Shown one piece after another: positions 1-9,391 of a stretch of DNA of 64,000 nt. How positions within the stretch are numbered: the stretch's first letter is position 1; each line of letters starts with the position of its first letter. Both the position numbers and the translations under genes were made by a program. A model generated the notes under the pieces. The model was not told where the DNA came from. It made no database searches and worked only from the letters and a program-made list of their open reading frames with translations. The DNA comes from Thermoplasmatales archaeon SW_10_69_26 (lineage in GTDB: Archaea > Thermoplasmatota > SW-10-69-26): contig PXUB01000043.1 in NCBI GenBank assembly GCA_003009755.1, positions 1 through 64,000 on the forward strand, given 5' to 3'.

Positions 1-164
1 TCTGCCAAGGGACGGTCTGGGCCGCGCAGAACACCACCGACGGCTGGCGCTCGGACGTCGTGTTGGAGACCGACCACCGGATCCCGTCGTTCGGCGTGGA
101 CGAGGCCGGCGAGGTGTCGATCGTCACGCACGATGGGACCGTGCAGCGGATCGTCGAGGGGTGA
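1..164 (+). CDS. C-terminal fragment of a PQQ-dependent/glucose-sorbosone dehydrogenase-like beta-propeller protein (5' truncated by window edge)
   Basis: Frame starting at base 3 reads CQGTVWAAQNTTDGWRSDVVLETDHRIPSFGVDEAGEVSIVTHDGTVQRIVEG*; resembles the 'ISSFGEDEDGELYV.D..GTIYRI' C-terminus of GSDH-type propellers. Confidence 0.5.
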   Translation, partial: CQGTVWAAQNTTDGWRSDVVLETDHRIPSFGVDEAGEVSIVTHDGTVQRIVEG

Positions 165-229
165 TAGTCCAGACTGGACTAATACTGGCCCCCTCAGGGG
201 ATCTTTCTCTCCTCGCCCCCGTGTCTGAG

Positions 230-1345
230 CTAATCTTGCCCCAGCTCACCCAGCTTTTGTTGGATCCCTTTAGGTCCATCTCCGCCGGGGACAGCGTCTT
301 CACCCACTCCCAGATGTTCCCGGCAGTAGAAATCAGCGAGGGCTCGACCGCACTCCTTCTGTACTTTCAGTTCATCCTTCCCTTTTTGATGATGTTGACG
401 GTGGCCGTAGAGCTGGGTTAGATAACGATACTCGACAACATAATCACTGCCGTCCTCCCGAGCTAGCCCGGCCGCTGACAGGAATTCTAACGCACTCCTC
501 ACCCAGGAAACACGCACTGCGTCCCCTTCGAGATACCAGTCATTTAGTCTGTCAGCCAGATCCTCTGGTGTTACGTCAACCTCCATGGTCTTCTGGGGGT
601 TTTGGAGGCGCCAAGTTTCGCGCTGTTCTTCGGTCAAAAGATCGTAGAAGATCCGCGTCCAAAGATGAACGGCCATATAGAGAGGGGGCGGCTCATCATT
701 ACAAAGAACCTCCTTGGCCTTCGTTTCAACGAAGTGCTTTGGATAGACCTCAATGGCTTCACGATCATTGACCAGGATTTTTTCTAAGCTCTTCTCCCTT
801 GGTAGAGTTTCATCTTGGAAGGAGGCATCCTGTCCTGGGACGATCCGGAAAACATAACGTGATTTGACTGAGGAGCTATCGTACGAGGCGTCCACTACAT
901 TTAGGGCTCCATCTAGGTCCACCCCGTTCTCCTCTACATATGAGACAATACGGTCCGTGATTTGGTAAGCTGCTCCTGGGTCGAAGAGGAGCAGAAGCAT
1001 GTCTTGACTCTCGGGGGTACCGAACTGGGTTTCAGACTGACGGAGAGACAGGGTTTGGTCATATTTAACCAGCTGCTCTATCTCCGTCTCTAGGCCCTTC
1101 TTGCTCTGTGGAAAGGTCCGTTTAATCTCCCCTATAATTCCATAACTGCCAAAGTTAATCGTGAAGTCAGGCGTTAGTCCAGTGTCTGGGTCCTCCGGGT
1201 AACGATCAAAATAGGCATCGTCTCCAAAGCTATAATTTATGAAGGATTGCCAGCAAGAGACTATATCGACCGTTTGATCATATTCACGAAAGGCCTTCCG
1301 GAGTTCGTCAACGCATGAATGGAAGGCCTCCGCTTCCTCCGGCAT
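230..1345 (-). CDS. uncharacterised protein with PD-(D/E)XK nuclease-like motif
   Basis: 371-aa ORF, lower GC than flanks; 'TPDFTINFGSYGIIGEIKRTFPQSKKGLETEIEQLVKYDQTL' fits D-x(n)-E-x-K. Confidence 0.6.
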   Translation of the reverse strand: MPEEAEAFHSCVDELRKAFREYDQTVDIVSCWQSFINYSFGDDAYFDRYPEDPDTGLTPDFTINFGSYGIIGEIKRTFPQSKKGLETEIEQLVKYDQTLSLRQSETQFGTPESQDMLLLLFDPGAAYQITDRIVSYVEENGVDLDGALNVVDASYDSSSVKSRYVFRIVPGQDASFQDETLPREKSLEKILVNDREAIEVYPKHFVETKAKEVLCNDEPPPLYMAVHLWTRIFYDLLTEEQRETWRLQNPQKTMEVDVTPEDLADRLNDWYLEGDAVRVSWVRSALEFLSAAGLAREDGSDYVVEYRYLTQLYGHRQHHQKGKDELKVQKECGRALADFYCREHLGVGEDAVPGGDGPKGIQQKLGELGQD

Positions 1346-1350
1346 GGTAA

Positions 1351-2463
1351 TCAGGCCGTGGAAAGGAAATCTTCCATTTCGTAATCTGAATGGTCTGGTT
1401 CTTCAACCGAGCCTTCTTGGAATTCCTTGAAGATCCCCTCCAGAAGTCTTGAGAAGGAGTAGAGGGACCCCTTGAAATTGGGGAGGATTGAAAGGCGGTC
1501 GCGGTCTGTCACAAAGACTTCGAATGATGACCCATCATTTAGATCCAGAAACGAAGCATGGAGATAGGGGTTCTCGTGGAAGACGGCAAGGGATCCGCGT
1601 GAAAGGGAAGAGAGGGCCTCTATGAGGCGCTGGTTGTCCCCCTCTTCTTCGAGCGCTGGTTGCTCAAATACAACCTCTATGGGCCGCGCTTCTTCTGAGG
1701 ATGCACTCCTTGCGCGGTTGCGAAGAAGGTCCGCCTTCTCCTGTGAGGCTGCCGCCAGTCGAGGGAGGAAAAGAGACTGTAGTAATGAGGCGTTCCCTCC
1801 GTAGAAATACGACGTGCCGTCCCGGGAAAGGAAGGCATGAAGGCTGTCCGGTCCCTCCAGGGTAAATTCGACCTTATCAACATACATCCGTTGCGCTTGA
1901 GCTGTGTTAAAGAGGTCTCTGAAGGGTCTCTTCTTGAAGGTAATCTCGCCTTCTTCGTCATGGGAATAGAGTACTGCTTTCTGGACCGTTAATTGCCCGT
2001 CTGCTTGATTCTCCAGTTCAGCGAGTAGCTCTCGGAGTTCCTCAGATGTAGAGTATGCTGGGGTCGCGTGGGGTCGATACTGGTCAAGGAAACGAATCAG
2101 ACCCTTTTCGAAGAAATCGCGGTCCTCGCTGGTAAATGCGGTCCAGATGTTGTCTTCTTGGTTTTTGAAGAATCCAAAATGTCCCTGGACGTACCGCTCT
2201 CCCCGGCGGAGATCCTCTCGCTTGATTGTGCGGATGAGTTCCACAGTATAAAGCCCTTCATGACTTTTGGTTGAGAGTTCGAAGCCTTTCGGTGTCCAAG
2301 ACTCTACCAGGTCGTCAAAAGGCCGGTCACAAGTGAAGGTTCGAAACCAAGACTTGTAATTTTTTTCTCTTTTGGCTAGCGCGGTAAACGCTCTCCATAT
2401 ATTCGCTTGATTGAGATCCTCAAGCTCCGGATTCAAATGCTGGAGGACCTCAAGCTCCCGCAT
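1351..2463 (-). CDS. uncharacterised protein, first gene of a two-gene cassette with the PD-(D/E)XK-like gene
   Basis: 370-aa ORF, same strand, 5-nt gap to the downstream gene, lower GC than flanks; no family recognised. Confidence 0.6.
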   Translation of the reverse strand: MRELEVLQHLNPELEDLNQANIWRAFTALAKREKNYKSWFRTFTCDRPFDDLVESWTPKGFELSTKSHEGLYTVELIRTIKREDLRRGERYVQGHFGFFKNQEDNIWTAFTSEDRDFFEKGLIRFLDQYRPHATPAYSTSEELRELLAELENQADGQLTVQKAVLYSHDEEGEITFKKRPFRDLFNTAQAQRMYVDKVEFTLEGPDSLHAFLSRDGTSYFYGGNASLLQSLFLPRLAAASQEKADLLRNRARSASSEEARPIEVVFEQPALEEEGDNQRLIEALSSLSRGSLAVFHENPYLHASFLDLNDGSSFEVFVTDRDRLSILPNFKGSLYSFSRLLEGIFKEFQEGSVEEPDHSDYEMEDFLSTA

Positions 2464-2538
2464 CTACGGGCCCTTTACTCGGTTATTCGGTATCATTCTA
2501 TGGGTGGACCGTGTGAACGTAGGTCGGCCACCTTTCGT

Positions 2539-4485
2539 TCAGGCGTGCTCGAGCCGTGGGACGGCGTTGGCCTGTGCCCGTCGGTTCTCGACCTCGTCGG
2601 CGAGCATCTCGGCGAAATCGGCGATGTCGACATCGTCCAGGGTGCGTTCCTCGTGGTCGCGCAGGCTGACCGTGCCGGCCTCGGCCTCGTCGTCGCCCAC
2701 GATCATCATGTAGGGCACGTTGTCGTCGTGGCCGCGGCGGATCTTGTTGCCGATCGTCTCCGAGCGGTCGGCCACCTCGACCCGGAACTCGCCCAGCTCG
2801 TCGGCGACCTCGTGGGCGTAGTCGACGTGGTCGTCGCTGATCGGCAGCACGCGGGCCTGCTCGGGGGCCAGCCAGGGCGGGAAGTTGCCGCCGAAGTGCT
2901 CGATGACGACGGCCATGAACCGCTCGAAGCTGCCCAGGAAGGCGCGGTGGATCATGATCGGGCGGTGGAACTCGTCGTCCTCGCCGCGATAGGTGAGATC
3001 CAGTCGCTCGGGCAGGTTGTAGTCGAGCTGGATCGTGGGGCCATCCCACTCGCGGCCGAGGGCGTCGACCATCTTCATGTCGATCTTGGGGCCGTAGAAG
3101 GCCGCGTCCTCGGGCTCGAGCTCCCAGTCGAGGTCGCTGTCCTCGAGCACCTGCCGCAGCGTGGCCTCGCTGTCCTCCCAGATCTCGTCGCTGCCGATGG
3201 ACTTGTCCGGGTTCTTCGTGGCCAGCGCGACGCGCGCCTCCATGTCGAACACGTCGAGGATGTGGATCGCGGTCTCCAGCAGCTGGGTGACCTCGTCCTC
3301 GATCTGGTCGGGCCGGCAGAAGACGTGCCCGTCGTCCTGCGTGAAGCCCCACACGCGCAACAGGCCGGACAGCTCGCCGTGCTGTTCCTTGCGGTAGACG
3401 GTCCCGTGCTCGCAGTAGCGGATCGGCAGGTCGCGGTAGCTGCGGGTCTCGCGGTCGTAGATGAGGGAGTGCGCCGGGCAGTTCATCGGCTTGAGCGCGA
3501 ACTCGCGCTCGCCCTGCTCCCAGTGGAACATGTCGTCGATGTAGTTCTCGTAGTGCCCGGTCTTCTGCCACAGCTCGGTCCGGTAGAGGTGGGGGCTGCG
3601 GACGTACTCGTGGCCGATCTCGGCGTTGATCTCCTCGGCGAAGCTCTCCAGCTCCCGGTAGATCGCGGTGCCCTCGGGCCCGAACAGCGGAAGGCCGGGG
3701 CCGACGAGCTCCTCGGTCTGGAAGATCCCCATCTCTTGGCCGATCTTGCGGTGGTCGCGCTCCTTGGCCTTGCGGCGCTTCTCGAGGAAGTCCTCCAGCT
3801 CGTCCTCGGTCGGGAACGCCGTCCCGTACACGCGGGTCAGGGTTTCCCGGTCCTCGTCACCGCGCCAGTAGGCGCTGGAGACCTGCAGGAGCTTGAAGGC
3901 GCCGATCTCGCCGGTCGAGGCGACGTGGGGTCCCTTGCACAGATCCTCGAACTCGGCCTGCTGGTAGAAGCTGACCTCCTCCTCGCCGGCCGCCTCGTTC
4001 TCGAGGATCTCCCGCTTGAACGGGTTGTCCTCGTAGTACTCCTCGGCCTCCGTGCGCTTCATGGAGAAGCGCTCGACCGGATGGTCGGCGTCGACGATGT
4101 CCGCCATCTCCTCCTCGATCCGGTCCAGGTCCTCGCGGTCGAGGTCGGCCTCGGCGATGTCGTAGTAGAAGCCCTCGTCGGTCCAGGGCCCGATCGTCAG
4201 CTTGGCCTCGGGGAAGTGCCGGAGAAGAGCTTGCGCGAAAGCGTGCGCGCACGTGTGGCGTAGCGCATCGAGGTACTCGTCGTCGCTTTCGGTGACGATC
4301 CGCAGCCGGCTCTCGTCCTGGACAGGCTCCTCCTTGGCGACGAGTTCACCGTCGAGCTCGCCGGCCACCGTGTCCCGGCCCAGGCCCTCGCCGATCTCGT
4401 AGGCGACGTCCTCGACCGTGGAACCCTCGGGGACCTCGAGCGTCGAATCGTCGGGTAGGCGGATCGTGATTGCCAAGGCGATCAC
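2539..4485 (-). CDS. thrS: threonyl-tRNA synthetase (bacterial-type with TGS and HxxxH editing domain)
   Basis: 648 aa; TGS-like N-terminus, HTCAH (HxxxH), [14 protein letters not shown], class II motifs '[10 protein letters not shown]', '[14 protein letters not shown]'. Confidence 0.95.
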   Translation of the reverse strand: MIALAITIRLPDDSTLEVPEGSTVEDVAYEIGEGLGRDTVAGELDGELVAKEEPVQDESRLRIVTESDDEYLDALRHTCAHAFAQALLRHFPEAKLTIGPWTDEGFYYDIAEADLDREDLDRIEEEMADIVDADHPVERFSMKRTEAEEYYEDNPFKREILENEAAGEEEVSFYQQAEFEDLCKGPHVASTGEIGAFKLLQVSSAYWRGDEDRETLTRVYGTAFPTEDELEDFLEKRRKAKERDHRKIGQEMGIFQTEELVGPGLPLFGPEGTAIYRELESFAEEINAEIGHEYVRSPHLYRTELWQKTGHYENYIDDMFHWEQGEREFALKPMNCPAHSLIYDRETRSYRDLPIRYCEHGTVYRKEQHGELSGLLRVWGFTQDDGHVFCRPDQIEDEVTQLLETAIHILDVFDMEARVALATKNPDKSIGSDEIWEDSEATLRQVLEDSDLDWELEPEDAAFYGPKIDMKMVDALGREWDGPTIQLDYNLPERLDLTYRGEDDEFHRPIMIHRAFLGSFERFMAVVIEHFGGNFPPWLAPEQARVLPISDDHVDYAHEVADELGEFRVEVADRSETIGNKIRRGHDDNVPYMMIVGDDEAEAGTVSLRDHEERTLDDVDIADFAEMLADEVENRRAQANAVPRLEHA

Positions 4486-4951
4486 CGCACCCCGCGTCGG
4501 GGCAGCCTCCCAGCACGCGGTCCGGGAAATAAACCATCGGGTCGGGGCCGGAGTCCGCTGGCGGGGCAGCCGGCAGCTCCTTGCCCGAACAGCCCGCTCG
4601 GCCGGCGATGAATCGCGTCCTGCTGGATGCCGAGTCCGACCCCTCCTGCGAGGTCCGCGATGGATGGATCCAGCCTCAGCGTGTCCCGGGTCGACGACGG
4701 GGGGCTGACCCCCTTCGAAGCCGGCGAGGTCCCCCGGCGCTGGGCCTGCTCGTGGGGGCTCGCGGGGCCGGGGATCCCCCGGCGGGCAGCTAAAAGCTGG
4801 CCGCGCGCTGCCTGTCCGAGGACCCCTGCCAGGTGCACGCCCACGGCGAGGCCCACGGAGGCTCGTTCCCAGTGGCTAGGCCCGCGGCTGGGACCGTCTT
4901 CCGGTGAAAGGGTCTTAAGCACCCAGGGTTTTGCCGTGGTCAAGAGCCACG

Positions 4952-5851
4952 ATGTCCGACTACCAAGTGTTCCTCAACGGCGAGTTCGTCCCCGAGGACG
5001 AGGCCAAGATCAGCGTCTTCGACCACGGCTTCCTGTACGGGGACGGATGCTTCGAGGGGATCCGCGCCTACGAGGGGAACGTGTTCAAGCTCGACGAGCA
5101 CTTGGATCGGTTCTACACCTCGGCCAAGGCGCTCGACCTCACGCCGCCCTACGAGCAGGCTGAGATGAAGGACCTCGTCCTCGAGGCCTGCCGGGTCAAC
5201 GAGCTCGAGGACGCCTACATCCGGCCGATCTACTCCCGCGGCGTCGGCGACCTCGGCCTCGACCCCCGCAAGTGCGACGAGGTCACGACGGTCATCATCG
5301 CCCGCGAGTTCCCCCGTCTGTACGGCCCCGAGCTCTACGAGGAGGGCCTCTCGATCGCGACCGTCTCCACGCGTCGCAACCCGCCCGAGTGCCTGTCGCC
5401 GAACATCAAGTCGATGAACTACCTCAACAACATCCTCGGCAAGATCGAGGCCAACCAGCTCGGCGTCGACGAGGGCCTCATGCTCGACACAAAGGGCTTC
5501 GTGAGCGAGGCCACCGCGGACAACTTCTTCATCGTGGACGACGGCGAGGTCGTCACGCCGCCCTACCACAACAGCCTGCGTGGCATCACCCGCCAGTCCG
5601 CCATGGACGTCGCCGAGCGCGAGGGCCTGCCGGTCACCGAGAAGCCGATCACGCAGTTCGACGTCTACGCCGCCGACGAGGCCTTCATGACGGGCACGGC
5701 GGCCGAGATCGCGCCGATCGTCGAGGTCGACGGCCGCGAGATCGGCGACGGCAACCCCGGCGAGATCACCAAGCAGCTCATGGACGCCTTCGAGAAGGTC
5801 ACCCGGACCGAGGGCACCCCGATCTACCCGAAGGAAACCGTCGAGGCCTAG
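4952..5851 (+). CDS. ilvE: branched-chain amino acid aminotransferase
   Basis: [53 protein letters not shown]; class IV aminotransferase motifs; start set at the internal ATG. Confidence 0.93.
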   Translation: MSDYQVFLNGEFVPEDEAKISVFDHGFLYGDGCFEGIRAYEGNVFKLDEHLDRFYTSAKALDLTPPYEQAEMKDLVLEACRVNELEDAYIRPIYSRGVGDLGLDPRKCDEVTTVIIAREFPRLYGPELYEEGLSIATVSTRRNPPECLSPNIKSMNYLNNILGKIEANQLGVDEGLMLDTKGFVSEATADNFFIVDDGEVVTPPYHNSLRGITRQSAMDVAEREGLPVTEKPITQFDVYAADEAFMTGTAAEIAPIVEVDGREIGDGNPGEITKQLMDAFEKVTRTEGTPIYPKETVEA

Positions 5852-6006
5852 CCGGTTCGCCGCCTTCGGGTAGCCAGCCCCCTCAGCCCAGGTCGCCTCA
5901 GCCACCGGCTCGCGGCGACCGAGCAGCATGGTCCCACGGCTGGGAGGTCCAGAGATGAGGAGAAGAGAGGCGAGGCCCGCGAGGGCCTCAATGGAGATCT
6001 CTCGGC

Positions 6007-6429
6007 CTACTGGCAGTGGCCGACGGTGACGCGGACCGAGGTCTCGCCGGCCTCGACCGTCTCGTCGACGAAGCACGGCGGCGGGATCGGCGAGCCCGTC
6101 GTCGCGAGCGTCACGTCGCAGTCGTCGGCGCCGGGAACCTCGCCGAAGCTGCAGGCAACCGGACCCACCTCACAGTTGGGCGGGTACTGCAGGTCGCAGA
6201 CCGGACCGGTCTCCGCCTCGCAGTCGTCCGCGGCGGGCGTGTGCCCGAAGTTGCAGTCGACCGGGCCGACGCTACACTGCGGAGGGTCCTGCAGGTCGCA
6301 GACCTCCTTCGCCTCGTCGCTGACGTCGACCGTCGCGTCCGTCGTCGGTTCGTCGACGGCGGCGGAGGCCGGGGTCACCATCAGTCCAAGCGCAACAACG
6401 ACTCCCAGGATCATAGCAGCCTTCTTCAT
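6007..6429 (-). CDS. small secreted Cys-rich repeat protein
   Basis: Signal peptide MKKAAMILGVVVALGLMVTPASA; two tandem repeats VCDLQxPPxCxVGPVxCxFGxxPxADDC. Confidence 0.7.
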   Translation of the reverse strand: MKKAAMILGVVVALGLMVTPASAAVDEPTTDATVDVSDEAKEVCDLQDPPQCSVGPVDCNFGHTPAADDCEAETGPVCDLQYPPNCEVGPVACSFGEVPGADDCDVTLATTGSPIPPPCFVDETVEAGETSVRVTVGHCQ

Positions 6430-6526
6430 CTTCGATCACTGGAGCCCGTCAGGGCCCGGCCGGTGAATCCAGGCCGCCGGGGAAAGGTTTCCGCCTTGCC
6501 GCCACCGCCGGCCCGGTAACCCAAAC

Positions 6527-6555
6527 GGCGAGGTTCTAAACGTGTCTCAGTTGGG
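6527..6555 (+). repeat. 29-nt exact dispersed repeat D, copy 1
   Basis: GGCGAGGTTCTAAACGTGTCTCAGTTGGG; exact reverse complement at 33000-33028. Confidence 0.9.
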
Positions 6556-6563
6556 GGGGGGGC

Positions 6564-7166
6564 TCAGAAGAACCAGAGGATGCCCTCGGTGCCGAAGGCC
6601 AACGCTGCCACGCGGATCATCGTGCCGCCGACGCTGGCCATGTAGGTGACGGGATCCGGCAGATCGATGAGCTTGCCGATCGCGATCCCGGAGAACGAGC
6701 CGGTCGTCGGGATCGGGATCGTGATGAACAGGGCCAGGCCGGGTCCGCTGGCCACACGCAACCAGGGGAACCGCTTCCAGAGGCTGTGGGCGCGTTCGCG
6801 GGTCTTCTCCACGCGACGTTCGACCCAGCCGAACCGGACCAGGTGGTCGATGTTCCAGACCCAGAACATCGTCAACCAGAGGTCGAAGTAAGTGACGAGG
6901 GCGATCACCCACAGCGGGTCGAGGCCGAGCAGCGAGACGCCGGCCAGCGGGCCCGCGTCGATCCCGCCCGGCACGAGGTAGATCGCGATGAAGGTGAACA
7001 CGTTGCGCCGCAGCTCGGGTTCCAGCGCCAGCAACAGCACCGCCACGCCCGCGAGCACGCCGGCGACGGGGAGCCCGATCTTGGACAGCGCCCGCCACCC
7101 GGTCGGCGGTTCGATCGGTTCCAAGCGGCCAAGCCGGCCGCGTTCGTCACCGTCGGTGGCGGACAC
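6564..7166 (-). CDS. membrane protein, small multidrug export (Sm_multidrug_ex)-like
   Basis: Multiple TM segments; 'IPIPTTGSFSGIAIGKLIDLPDPVTYMASVGGTMIR' resembles the conserved motif of this family. Confidence 0.6.
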   Translation of the reverse strand: MSATDGDERGRLGRLEPIEPPTGWRALSKIGLPVAGVLAGVAVLLLALEPELRRNVFTFIAIYLVPGGIDAGPLAGVSLLGLDPLWVIALVTYFDLWLTMFWVWNIDHLVRFGWVERRVEKTRERAHSLWKRFPWLRVASGPGLALFITIPIPTTGSFSGIAIGKLIDLPDPVTYMASVGGTMIRVAALAFGTEGILWFF

Positions 7167-7768
7167 GTGCGCTCACGTCCGGCAACGGCCCGATCCCTAA
7201 GGGCTTTCAGGCTGACGGTGGGCGTGGAGCCCAACAGGCCCCCCTGCGGTTTGGAGTGGGCCTGGGCGGGGGCGCGTCCGTCCCCACGTCCTTCCTCCCC
7301 CCCCCAACACACCTGCGCCCCCGCCCACCTCCCTTCGTTCGACTCTTGTACGGAACCGTACACGTCCGCTGGGGCAAACTTGAAGACGAACCGTGAGAAA
7401 GTAACGGTGCTGTCCGGCCCCGGTTGGCCGGCTTCCCACCACGTAGGCGGCCCGGGAGCCCTCTCGCCTCCCAAGCCTCCCAACAGCCTCCCAAGCCTCC
7501 TGACATGGCCCCTGGGCCGCCTCGACCCTTCCTTCTCACATCGACTCCCTCAGGGCTCCCATCGCGAGAACCTCGCCAGCGCGCGCTGGCGGTGTCGCGC
7601 TGCGTCGGAAGCCCGCAGGGGGATTCCTTCCTCGCGCTCCTTGCCAGCAGTGAAGATGGGCGGCGTCGATCTTGCGTGCCCGGCCTCGTCCAGTCGTTCG
7701 GGCGGGCCTCCTTCCTCGTCTGCTGGTCCCCGACGCCTCAGACTTGGTGCGGTGGACCCGCAACCTGG

Positions 7769-7965
7769 CTCGGTCCGCCCCCTCGGTCGTCGATGTTCGG
7801 CGGCCTCGCGACAGCCTCTCGATCGGGTATCCCTGCGGGCGCGATCGGTGCGCAGCCTGGCTCGGGGTTCGACCGTCCTGCATCAGCGGGCGGGGCCGGA
7901 AGGTATTTGTAGGGCGTATCGGCCGCTGTCTCGTAGACGATGATTGCTGCGGGGAGACCCGCGGT
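7769..7965 (+). repeat. intergenic repeat family A, copy 1
   Basis: Shares a 31-nt exact block (7769-7799) and a 63-nt block (7903-7965, ~5 mismatches) with 33112-33361. Confidence 0.85.
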
Positions 7966-8047
7966 AGCCTCCTCTGCATCCCCGACACCCGCAGCCCAGT
8001 CTCTCGCTCGACAGCGTGGACTGGACTGTGGCCAGCCGATCCGGCGG

Positions 8048-8884
8048 TCAGGGTCCGTCCTCGCCGTCGTCGACGCGGGTCTGGGGCTCCTCGTTGGCGA
8101 GGAAGCGCGTGGTGGCCTCGACGAGCGGGTGCTGGCCCTGATCGAGAATCTCGACGTCGCTGAGCGAGGACAGGCCGGCGGCGCGGGCGTTGCGCTCGAG
8201 GCCGAGCTCGATGTCGCGGTCGAGCTGGAGCACGTAGGCGTCGAGGTTGCGTTTGTCCATGCGCAGGGCTGCGATCACGCGGTGGTGGCCGTCGACGAGG
8301 ATCGGCTGGGGTTCCTTGTCGATCACGAGGATCGGCTCGGCCAGGCCTCGCAGCAGCTCCAGCCGGCGGCCCTCGAGCTCGTCGCCGTAGATCCGCTTCT
8401 GCGTCGGCAACAGTCCCCGCACGGAGACGGGGCGCTCGACGACGTCGATGTCGACGTCGTAGAGGTTCTGGAGCGTGGTCCGCAGCTTCTCCATCTTGGA
8501 GGGCGTGACGCGCTCGATCTGACCGCGGATGACGTCCGTCGTCGAGATGACGCCGACCATCAGGCCTTGGTCGTCGACGACCGGTAGCTCCTTGACGCCC
8601 ATGCGGAAGAGGATCCGGGCGGCGTCGTCGAGGGACATCTCGGGGTGGGCGACGACCGTTCCCTTGGCGATCACGGAGCGCAGCGGCTTTTGCCGGTCCT
8701 CGAGGTGCCGCAACAGCTCCTTGGGGGTCACGAACCCGACGAGCCGACGGCCTTGGGCCACGGGGAGCCCGACGTGGCCCTCCCTCGTGATCCGCTCGAT
8801 GGCCTCGTCGACCGTCAGATCCGGGGACAGCGACACGACGTGCTCGGTCATGTAGTCCCGGACGCGCTCCTTCTCGGAGGCCAC
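8048..8884 (-). CDS. CBS-pair plus ParB-like nuclease domain protein
   Basis: 'VRDYMTEHVVSLSPDLTVDEAIERI', 'LPVVDDQGLMVGVISTTDVI' (CBS pair), then 'EPILVIDKEPQPILVDGHHRVIAALRM' (ParB-like). Start GTG at 8884 or ATG at 8851. Confidence 0.8.
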   Translation of the reverse strand: MASEKERVRDYMTEHVVSLSPDLTVDEAIERITREGHVGLPVAQGRRLVGFVTPKELLRHLEDRQKPLRSVIAKGTVVAHPEMSLDDAARILFRMGVKELPVVDDQGLMVGVISTTDVIRGQIERVTPSKMEKLRTTLQNLYDVDIDVVERPVSVRGLLPTQKRIYGDELEGRRLELLRGLAEPILVIDKEPQPILVDGHHRVIAALRMDKRNLDAYVLQLDRDIELGLERNARAAGLSSLSDVEILDQGQHPLVEATTRFLANEEPQTRVDDGEDGP

Positions 8885-8977
8885 ACGAAGCCCAGCGGGC
8901 GTGCCCGGCAAGTGGCTTTCGCCTGCCGATGCCCGAGCGAAGAGGGGACGTTCCCCGGAGGACCACCCTTGGCGTAA

Positions 8978-9031
8978 ACTATATACACGATAGAGTACAA
9001 GTTCTGGGCAGCGGTGTAAAGGATGTTTACA
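8978..9031 (+). promoter_or_regulatory. TATA-like box plus inverted repeat at the start of the HTH-PafA/Dop-like operon
   Basis: 'ACTATATACAC' at ~8978-8988; TGTAAA-GGATG-TTTACA at 9015-9031 spans the ATG at 9023, a candidate autoregulatory operator. Confidence 0.45.
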
Positions 9032-9373
9032 GAGTGGTTCGGCGGCGCGCCTCACGCCCGGGTCTTCGACTTCCTGGCAGAGGAGCCCCAGGTCGATTGC
9101 ACGATCACCGACATCAGCCGCGGCGCCGACGTGGCCCGCCCGACCGTGTACAAGGTCATCGACGACTTCCAGGAGCAGGATCTCGTCGTCGAGACCCGTC
9201 AGGTCGGCAACTCCCGGCTGTTCCAGCTCGATCTGGAGAACCGCACCGTGCACGACCTGCTCTGGGTGCTCGAGCCCGAGATCGAGGAGCCAGCCTTCAC
9301 CGACGTCGACCTGGCCGGCCCAGAGGCCGAGGAGGCCCCGCGCGCATCCGGCCGAACGAAGAGGAAGCGGTAG
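9023..9373 (+). CDS. winged-HTH transcriptional regulator
   Basis: 116 aa; 'CTITDISRGADVARPTVYKVIDDFQEQDLVVETRQVGNSRLFQLD' wHTH pattern; 18 nt upstream of the PafA/Dop-like gene. Confidence 0.75.
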   Translation: MFTEWFGGAPHARVFDFLAEEPQVDCTITDISRGADVARPTVYKVIDDFQEQDLVVETRQVGNSRLFQLDLENRTVHDLLWVLEPEIEEPAFTDVDLAGPEAEEAPRASGRTKRKR

Positions 9374-9391
9374 CGAGGACGAGGTGAGCCC

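Noticed and set aside
2407-4263. 618-aa plus-strand ORF
   Set aside because: Antisense shadow of thrS with repetitive V/L/A/D composition and no domain.
4486-4950. 153-aa minus-strand ORF and tRNA-like hairpins (GCCGGGG-ATC-CCCCGGC)
   Set aside because: No tRNA T-loop or cloverleaf could be assembled and the ORF has no family features.
7903-7965. Start of a conserved small protein (MIAAGRPAV…)
   Set aside because: Copies at 7940, 33334 and ~42535 share only the first few codons and then diverge completely, so conservation is at the nucleotide rather than protein level.
7536-8966. 476-aa minus-strand ORF
   Set aside because: Out of frame with the CBS-ParB gene and runs into repeat A; no recognisable domain.
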